This document shows, piece after piece, positions 56,587-64,000 of a DNA stretch of 64,000 nucleotides; the stretch's first letter is position 1; every line of letters starts with the position of its first letter. The position numbers and the translations under genes were made by a program. The notes under the pieces were generated by a model. That model ran no database searches. It was given only the letters and a program-made list of their open reading frames with translations, and had not been told where the DNA came from. The DNA lies in contig NC_084796.1 in NCBI RefSeq assembly GCF_963169125.1, positions 84,527,888 to 84,591,887 of the forward strand, read 5' to 3'. Origin of the DNA: Humulus lupulus (lineage: Eukaryota; Streptophyta; Magnoliopsida; Rosales; Cannabaceae).

Positions 56587-59522
56587 AAAATTTCTATACA
56601 TTCTGTAAAAACACCCGTAAACTATTACTTTGTAAAATATTTACATGCTCATAAGCTTAACGAAGAAAACCACTTATTATATGAAAAATCCTAGTAGGGC
56701 ATTGATAAAACATGCAAGTTAGGACCAATAGTTTTAAAACAAAATAAAAGTTCTCATGCAATTTTAAATATATATATATAGTTCAAGTCCCACTGATAAG
56801 ATCTGAAACATTTAAAATAAGACATAACATCGTTATTTAGAAATTGGCGTTAAGCTGATCATTTGCTCGCCCATAGGATACCCCCACGCCATACACACCC
56901 TAACGTCGAAACTCCCCACATCACCGCGCGTGCCAAAGAGAAACCCTATTTGCTACTTGGAAGGAAAAGTAAGGGGGGTGAGCTAAAAGCCTAGTAAGGA
57001 AGTACAAATAACATACAAAGAAAAACACAACAAAACATACATACACATTCCTTGTCATATACGTACATCGTCATACATTGCACTTAACGTCATCATCATA
57101 CATCGTTATCATGCATCATATATCATAAACATATTCAAACAACATCATCACAAACATTATCATCATAAACATTATCATCATAAGTATCATCATCATATCT
57201 TTGTGAACATGGCCCCCTATCTTGTCCTTGTCACATCTTGCGGTAAACATGAGGCTCTGGTCCTTTAATAACCTCGGCGCGTCTTCCATATTAGTTACGT
57301 GATTATATCCTTAGTAACTTGAGATACATCTTAGATCCTTAGTAACTCATTTGTTATGTCATATTCAACACGCTAACAACCATTTACATATCATACAACA
57401 TACAAAAATACATGAAATCAAGTAGCATCAATACAAAAAAGATATACATAGTTCATCAAATTTCACCATATCAATTAACAACAGCATTTCATACTTCATA
57501 TCACAAGGTATATCATCATACATAGCATATCTTTAACCTCATAACAAACCAATCTTACCATTTCATAGCATAAATATAGAAATTCTATCTAACTTCCTTA
57601 CCTTAGGTCCGAGCAAAGAAAAAAATGACAAACTTCACAACAAGCCTATAACCATAATCAAATAGCATTCTTTAGCATCACATAAGATTTCTTGTGCCCA
57701 ACTCACATATCTCATGTGTGCATGGGCCATGCACACATGGTACGATTACACATAATTTCAAAGCATGAAAAATTTTCACATAAAATCACAAAATAATAAT
57801 GCAACTTCTACCTACTATACATGCATGGTTTCAAGTAAAAATTATATGGTTGAATATTAGACATATTTTCAAACGTAAAAGTGCATTTGCATGCAACATG
57901 CATATGTGGGAACGTTGTTAAAAAGTGACGTTAAAAACGATAGTTTCTACGCGCTAATTTCTATCATTTTCAAAATAAAGATTTATAAGTCATAATTTCT
58001 CACCATTAATTCTTTCCTTTAAATCCCTAAGTTGACTAAACCTCTTAAGACATTATTTTCATTTCATAAAAATAATTTATTTAGCCATTTTAAAAAATAT
58101 ATTAATTCCATTTCTTACTTTTAAATTTGCATAGAAAATTACCAAAAACTTGAAATTATCTAAAATACTTATAAATATCATGTTTCCCTTATAAAATAAC
58201 ACTTTATTTAAATTAATGAAATTACAAGATTGATGTGAGAAAAATATAAGTTTTAGGTGTGAGAAAAATATTTTTTGCTTTTATTATTTAAGACTTAATT
58301 TTATATAGGATAACTTCATATGTGATAATCAAAAAATTAATTTTAATTTATTAAACTAAACTTTTAGCCACCATTTAATTTGTTTAAAAAAAATCACAAA
58401 TGAATTAAATCTCAACATTTTTCCTAATTAAAACAAAGAAAATCATGCCCATTAAAATGTGAACATTCAATGTTACATTTAAAATACTATTTTAAAAATA
58501 TATATATATATAATTTAGGGTATTATATTATTTCAACAAACACACAATTTCCTTTCATTTAAAAGACTTTTTATAATTTTGTACCAAAAATTTCAGCAAC
58601 AAAAATAAACCCTCAAAAATCACCATCTTAAAATTAAAACTCATATTTTCTCTAAAAATATAAAAAAACTGTAGGTATTTATTTGAGTAAAAATACGATT
58701 TTAATGTAAATTAAAATGCCCTTTTAGTTTCATCAAATCATCATAGCACTTGCAAATACATTTATGCATACAAATCATTATTTTCATCATATTTCATACC
58801 ATTTATACACAAAATTAGCAAGCAATATTCATTATAAAATTCATTACAAACTCATGCTTCCAAAACTCAAATATGAACTTTCATGTATTACCAATGCATT
58901 AATTTATATAAGATTTAAGACATTTCCTTTCATGTTTCCAAATTAATCTAGCATGTTTCTAAGATTACATTTGACATGAACACATAAAGATGAAACTAAC
59001 ATGTTTAAGCCATCACCCCTAGGTCGACACTCTCCGAGCCAAAACAAACAAAACCCTTGCATGCTTGTACATATATAGAACTTTTAAGCCAAAAGAAACA
59101 TAGCATCAAATCATAGGAAAAACCCTAGGTATCATAACATCAATACCACCATGCTTATGATTTTAAGATCAAAACAATTATTCATAACAAGAGATTGACA
59201 TAACAACATACATCACCAATAAATACAATACACACATACCATGAGTATATATATAAAAAGGTTACAAAAATAAGAACCAATTCAAGGATAGAGGTTCCAT
59301 TACCTCCTTTGATAGAAATCAAAGAACTCAAAATAATTCTGGTCAACCTCTAGCCTCCAACACATTATTATCACCACCAAAACATTAGACCAAACAAACC
59401 AAAAATCCCAAATAGATCAACATTAGGAAATCAAAACACTCTTACCCTTGTAGGCCGAAACCCTAGACCACAATCCCTTTGTTGTTATGAGATTAGAACC
59501 TAGCATTACCAAGGATTCCATT
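56587..59522 (-). mobile_element. AT-rich LTR-like remnant (probably minus strand)
   Basis: No gene. The segment GTGAGCTAAAAGCCTAGTAAGG at about 56979-57000, followed by repeated CATAC/CATCAT runs (57010-57190), resembles the corresponding part of the minus-strand LTRs at 10780-10870. This suggests a decayed LTR in the same orientation. Neither end is recognisable. A TATATA run is at 58497-58513. Tat-B inserted at its right edge. Confidence 0.35.
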
Positions 59523-60321
59523 TGTTATACCCAGATTTCGAGCCATGGTAAATGTGACCTCGAAAGTTGGATTCGCAACAAATGGTCTCGTAAGGATTAG
59601 AGTATGCTCCAGGATTGTATATCGAGCCTGCAAAGTATGATATATGACCTCGAATATGGTGACCTCGAAACGATCTCGATCTCGAAAGGTAGCTCCGAGA
59701 ACACACTCATCTTCAGGGGCGACTTCGGATCAGGGGTCTCGAGCTTGATGTACGTACGATCTTGAAAGCCACGTGAATTCGGGAGATGTCATTAGCTCGG
59801 GCGATGACGGGAAACCTGGGAAGCTAAAGCCTTAGAGATACGCGATAACCACCTTGAATATTTACAAGTATTATAAATATGAGATGTAATCCTCATTTAT
59901 TAATGTAAATCCCCTAGAATCGTGGGATATTATTTGGTCAGTTATGCGTTTCCTGGTCTTCGGGGACGTTTCCTTTTATATCTGATTATAGGCATTTAAA
60001 GCCATTTATTTTATTTACACGAAAAGAGTAACTACCCAAAATATGTGGGATAGTATTCTGCATCCTTCTCTATAAATAGAGAGGCCATGCACCATTGTAA
60101 AGGACCGAAATTCTGATCCTTGAGAGAAAACTCTGAAGAATTCATGCTTAAGAATTTTCAGAGATAATCTTGAGATTAATAACAGAGACTCGTGGACTAG
60201 GCAGATTTAACTGCTGAACCACGTAAAAATCGTGTGTTTGATTTGTTTTATTTCATTTGGCCATTGTCATTCATTGTTTATGTGCTCTTCTTTTATTGTT
60301 TGACGAAAAATGGCGTCAACA
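59523..60321 (+). mobile_element. Tat-B 5' LTR
   Basis: 799 bp from TGTTATACCC to GGCGTCAACA. TATA box at 60071-60078, leaving about 220 bp of R-U5. The left flank CCATT (59518-59522) is the presumed target duplication; the right partner is outside the window. Confidence 0.88.
60071..60078 (+). promoter_or_regulatory. TATA box of Tat-B
   Basis: TATAAATA in TCTCTATAAATAGAGAGG, itself a near-perfect palindrome. Confidence 0.75.
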
Positions 60322-60324
60322 GTT

Positions 60325-60342
60325 TGGTGCTTTCATTGAGAG
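60325..60342 (+). other. Primer-binding site of Tat-B
   Basis: TGGTGCTTTCATTGAGAG, identical to that of Tat-A at 8707-8724, four bases after the LTR end. Confidence 0.7.
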
Positions 60343-60369
60343 CCTTAGGCATTCACCCCTGAGAGATTC

Positions 60370-62610
60370 ATGGCCGCAAACAATCAGAACACTCCTGAAG
60401 AAAATTACCCAAGGCGTCCTGGAAAACAACCAATGGAGAACCCGGATGTTGATGAGAGAAGTGGGTCCTCTGATTCCCGGGGACCACCTCCACAACCAAG
60501 GGATGAGGACATGTACTACAATCCTGAGCGTTACGTTCCTATTGTAGAACTGGAAAACCGGCAATTGAAACAGCTGTTGGCAGAGGCCAACAAACAGAAT
60601 GAGGAGTTGACTAGGATAGCCGCAGAGGCGCAGGTGGCTCAGCCCCCGCCTCCGCGCGAAAACCAAGTCCCTCCTCCAAGGGACGTGCATGTTCCTCCCC
60701 GGAGGCCCCGTGGAAGTCCACGAAAAGATGCTGCCACAAGGAGGCCGACTCAACCTCTGGCACCAGCAGAGCCATCTGCTCCTCCTAGGCCATAGAGGAG
60801 TACTCGAGCTTGGGTCCCGCCTAACCCACCTGGGGAAGTGCCTGCAGGAACTGAGAATAACCGAACCCCTACAGAGGCTCGGACTCAGGTACCTGGGAGT
60901 GCACCAAATGCAACTGACCCATCTCGGGCAAATTCTGGCCCCTCTAGGCCGCGACAAGGGCGGTAGCCACCGTCGCCTATACGGTTCCCTCCGTCACCTA
61001 TAAGATATCCTTCACCTCCCTGCAGAAACGCTCAACCTATTCGAGATCAGGATCAAGGGCGTACAGGGGAAAGACAAGGAAACAGGGAAACATTCCAGGA
61101 GCGGAGAGGCGCACCATCTGAGAAAAGTCAGACGTCTCGGTCTCGCACTGCGGAGATGAGGAGACGTGGGAAGAATCCATCACGAAATGATCGATCAATG
61201 AGTTTCACCAGTGACGAGTCCGGAGAGACCAGGTCCGTCAGTAAACACGACCGAGGTCGTAAAAATACTGGAAGTCGCAAGAATCGTCCTGACCTGCGAA
61301 GTCATCTGAATCAGAGTAGGGGGAAGGGAGATCAGACAAATCCAGACCTGAGGGATCGCTTGAATAGGCGTAGAGATCCCTCACGGAGACGCGAGCCTGG
61401 AATCACGATAAATGACAGTCAATTCCAGACAACACCTCCTACTGATCCAGTCCAAGAAAGGATCGATCAGCTCGAAAAAGCCTTTAGGCTTTTAAAGAAT
61501 GAACGAGGAAATGGTCGATATGAGGACTCTGATGAGGAGCTCGAGCCGTTTGCTCCCCATATTTCCAACACTCAATTTCCTCAAGGGTTCCGGATTCCTC
61601 ACGTCCCTGCGTTTGAAGGAAAAACCGACCCATGTAGTCATCTGAGTACATTCAACACTATTATGAGAGCTAGTAACGTGGGTTACGAGCTCAGGTGCAT
61701 GTTGTTTCCAACATAATTGGCAGGACTTGCCAAAAGTTGGTTCGAAAAGTACAAGAGACACTCGATAACTTCATGGGATCAGTTGTCTAGAGACTTCAAG
61801 AAGCAGTTCCGAGCTATGGTGGGATTTAGACCAGAGGCATCCACTTTGACTAACGTCCGACAACAGCCGGGCGAAACACTGAAAAGCTACCTGACAAGAT
61901 TTAACCTAGAGGTCGCCCGAGCTCGAGATGTGGATGACAGTGGGCACCTTATGCCTATCCGGGCTGGTGTTTTACCCGGAAGTGCCCTTTGGGATGACAT
62001 GCAAGGGAAACCGGTGAGGTCAATAACCGAGTTTAACAGACGAGCGCAGAGGTTTGTCAATGTAGATGAGGCGAGGTCAACGCTCAAGGCGACCTCGCAG
62101 ACCGAAACTACAACGATAAACATCAACTCCGCCTCAACCTCGGTTGACCCAGCAGCTCCACAGCCTACCTCAGAGAATCCCTCCAAGAGGAAGAAGAGCG
62201 AGGGAAATAACCCCGAAGCTGAGGGAGGAAAGAAAAAGAAAGGAGAGAGGTATTTCTCCATGTATAAAGTGCACACCGAGCTCAACGAGTCCCGGGAAAA
62301 CATATACCTGGCTAATGAAAACCAGGTCCCCTTCAGGCGTCTGGACCCAATGAGAAATCAAAAATCCAAGAGGGATTCCAGTAAGTATTGCCGGTTCCAC
62401 AGGGACACCGAACACACAACTGATGAATGTCGACAGTTGAAGGACGAGATCGAAGGGTTGATCTCGAGAGGTTACTTCCGGCAGTATGTCAAAAACTAGA
62501 GTACTGGACATACTACTGCGAGCCAGAGAGTAGCCGCGCCTTCGACGGCACAAAATAATAACTCCCGATCTCGGGAAGAAGACAGGCCCCCGCCGATAGA
62601 TGGAGAGGAC
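60370..62610 (+). pseudogene. gag: Tat-B gag
   Basis: ATG at 60370, 48 bp after the LTR. The N-terminal third is Pro/Arg-rich, followed by a highly basic, Arg-rich linker (about 61100-61420). The capsid-type domain follows (FRIPHVPAFEGKTDPCSHLSTF, AGLAKSWFEKYKRHSITSW, DFKKQFRAMVG, LTRFNLEVARA, ALWDDMQGK). A lysine-rich stretch leads to the zinc knuckle CRFHRDTEHTTDEC starting at 62389. The same frame runs on into protease, broken only by stops at 60793, 60964, 61714 and 62497. Despite low identity, the order matches Tat-A gag. Confidence 0.87.
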
Positions 62611-63438
62611 GTGATAACCATCTCGGGAGGGCCTCACCTCACAGGAGGGGGCAGAAATGCTCAAAAGAGATATGTTAATGAGCTGAAGACAGGGGACGGG
62701 TCTCCTTATGAACCCGAACCTAGGGCACCGAAAAGCCAGAGGGTTGAAACACAACCAATAACCTTCACTGAGGAGGACGCCTCCCATGTTCAGTTCCCTC
62801 ATCATGATCTGTTGGTTATTACTCTTCAGCTTGCCAACAAAAGAGTGCGCCGAGTTCTCATAGACAATGGGAGCTCAGTCAACATTCTTTATAAAGTGAC
62901 CCTCAAAAAAATGGGACTCTCCCTTCGTGACCTGAAGGCATGTGCAACTACTTTGTACGGCTTTTCAGGAGAAGGAACTGCCTGTATGGGATCCATCGAA
63001 CTCCCTGTGACCTTGGGAGACTATCCAGTCTCGGTGACCAAGATAATGGAATTCGTGGTAGTAGATTTACCATCTTCCTACAATGTACTGCTTGGGAGAC
63101 CCGCCCTGGTCGGGTTGGGGGCAGTTTCATCTGTGAGGCACCTGGCCCTTAAGTTCCCAACCCCAAGTGGGGTCGGGACATTAAGAGGAGATCAATTGGC
63201 AGGAAGGGAGTGCTATAGCATTTCTTTGAGGGGAAAGAAACAAACGAGCGCTCAAACACTCGTTATCATACAAAATAAAGACGGAACAGTCTTAGAAATT
63301 TACAAGGAGATCGATCCGAGGATTGAGGAGAAAGTTGACCTAGAACCTTTAGAGGAGCTCGAAGAAATTCAGCTCAAGGAAGCTGATCCCTCGAAGAAGG
63401 TGAAGGTCGGAAAACACCTCCAAGACGAGGCAAAATAG
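62611..63438 (+). pseudogene. Tat-B aspartic protease
   Basis: Begins at the ISGGPHLTGGGRNAQKRYV join. ITFTEEDASHVQFPHHDLLVI leads to the active site RVLIDNGSSVNILY (Asp at 62863), then VVDLPSSYNVLLGRPALVGLGA and GVGTLRGDQLAGRECY. A DNG active-site triplet occurs in many Tat elements, so it is not necessarily a defect. The C-terminal acidic linker ends at a TAG (63436), beyond which the same frame opens RT. Confidence 0.85.
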
Positions 63439-64000
63439 CAATTAATTTGCTTTCTGAAGAAAAACCAGGATGTCTTCGCGTGGTCACACTCAGACATGGT
63501 GGGGATAAGCCCGAATGTAGCGAGCCACGCATTGAACATAGACAAAAGCTTTCCCCTGAAGCAACAAAAGCGAAGACAGCTGGACGAGGACAGAAAGAAA
63601 GCATTAAAGGAGGAAGTTGACAGGTTAAAAGCAAACCATTTCATTAGGGATGCCTTTTACCCCGACTGGGTAGCCAATCCAGTGTTGGGCCCAAAGCCCA
63701 ATGGGACGTGGAGAACCTGTATTGACTACTCGGATCTCAACAAAGCTTGCCCAAAAGATTGTTTTCCGCTGCCAAGAATTGATCAGCTCGTGGATGCCAC
63801 GGCGGGGCATGGCCTAATGTCATTCATGGATGCATATTCTGGATACAACCAGATTCCCATGCATGCCCTTGACCAAGAACATACGAGCTTTATCACAGAT
63901 AAAGGGCTATACTGCTATAATGTTATGCCATTCGGACTCAAGAATGCTGGAGCTACATATCAACGGCTCGTAAACATGATGTTTTCAGAGCAAATAGGGA
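63439..64000 (+). pseudogene. Tat-B reverse transcriptase, N-terminal part (cut by window end)
   Basis: CFLKKNQDVFAWSHSDMVGI leads into the RT fingers and palm: RTCIDYSDLNKACPKDCFPLP, RIDQLVDATAGH, FMDAYSGYNQIPMHA and VMPFGLKNAGATYQRLVN. The window ends 20-30 codons before the expected YIDD box. There is no frameshift relative to gag, so it is open from 63439 to the window end. Confidence 0.87.

Noticed and set aside
60316..60957. Minus-strand ORF of 213 codons at the start of Tat-B gag
   Set aside because: It runs through the primer site and the Pro-rich gag frame in reverse. No promoter or splice signals like those of the Tat-A antisense gene.
1..64000. Host protein-coding, tRNA or rRNA genes
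   Set aside because: Every conserved coding motif found belongs to a retrotransposon, and the remaining intervals are LTRs, leaders or AT-rich decay.

Overview
This window is eukaryotic nuclear DNA from a flowering plant, almost certainly a eudicot. It is a nest of LTR retrotransposons, with no recognisable host gene, tRNA, rRNA or CRISPR. The evidence is long LTRs starting TG and ending CA, plant TATA boxes, primer sites for tRNA-Asp (Athila) and initiator tRNA-Met (Tekay/Del-like), and gag, protease, reverse transcriptase (RT), RNase H and integrase of three Ty3/gypsy lineages (Tekay chromovirus, Tat, Athila) plus a trace of Ty1/copia. I cannot name the species; a Rosales genome is only a guess.

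Layout. 1-540: 5' leader and LTR end of a minus-strand element. 541-3926: integrase with chromodomain and 3' LTR of a Tekay element. 3927-3978 and 6317-7799: one RT-RNase H-integrase frame of another Tekay element, split by a complete solo LTR (3979-6316) with a perfect AATTC target duplication. 7800-22593: Tat element 'Tat-A', with a minus-strand solo LTR inside gag (10420-12333), a 17-copy hairpin tandem array (17200-18240), and a five-exon-like gene on the opposite strand (21962 down to 18563) with its own TATA box. 22594-31256: plus-strand Athila ('Athila-A') with a truncated 5' LTR. 31257-32047: LTR end and AT-rich DNA. 32048-53508: a minus-strand solo LTR of about 4.1 kb, split by a minus-strand Athila ('Athila-B', 34866-52184, ACACC duplication). 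Athila-B is itself split by a minus-strand Tekay-like element with no readable gag-pol (42440-50759). 53509-59522: decayed copia and LTR-like DNA. 59523-64000: 5' half of a second Tat element ('Tat-B'), cut by the window end.

Relative order follows from nesting. The Tekay RT at 3927-7799 is older than the solo LTR, the 1437-3926 LTR and Tat-A, which all interrupt it. The 4.1 kb solo LTR is older than Athila-B, which is older than the gag-pol-less element. Stop codons are dominated by TAG and TGA at sites where CAG, TGG or CGA is expected, as cytosine-methylation decay would produce. No element here looks autonomous; Tat-B is the best preserved.

The most unusual signal is in Tat-A: sense gag-pol and an antisense multi-exon gene converge on a tandem array in which most units can fold into two hairpins.
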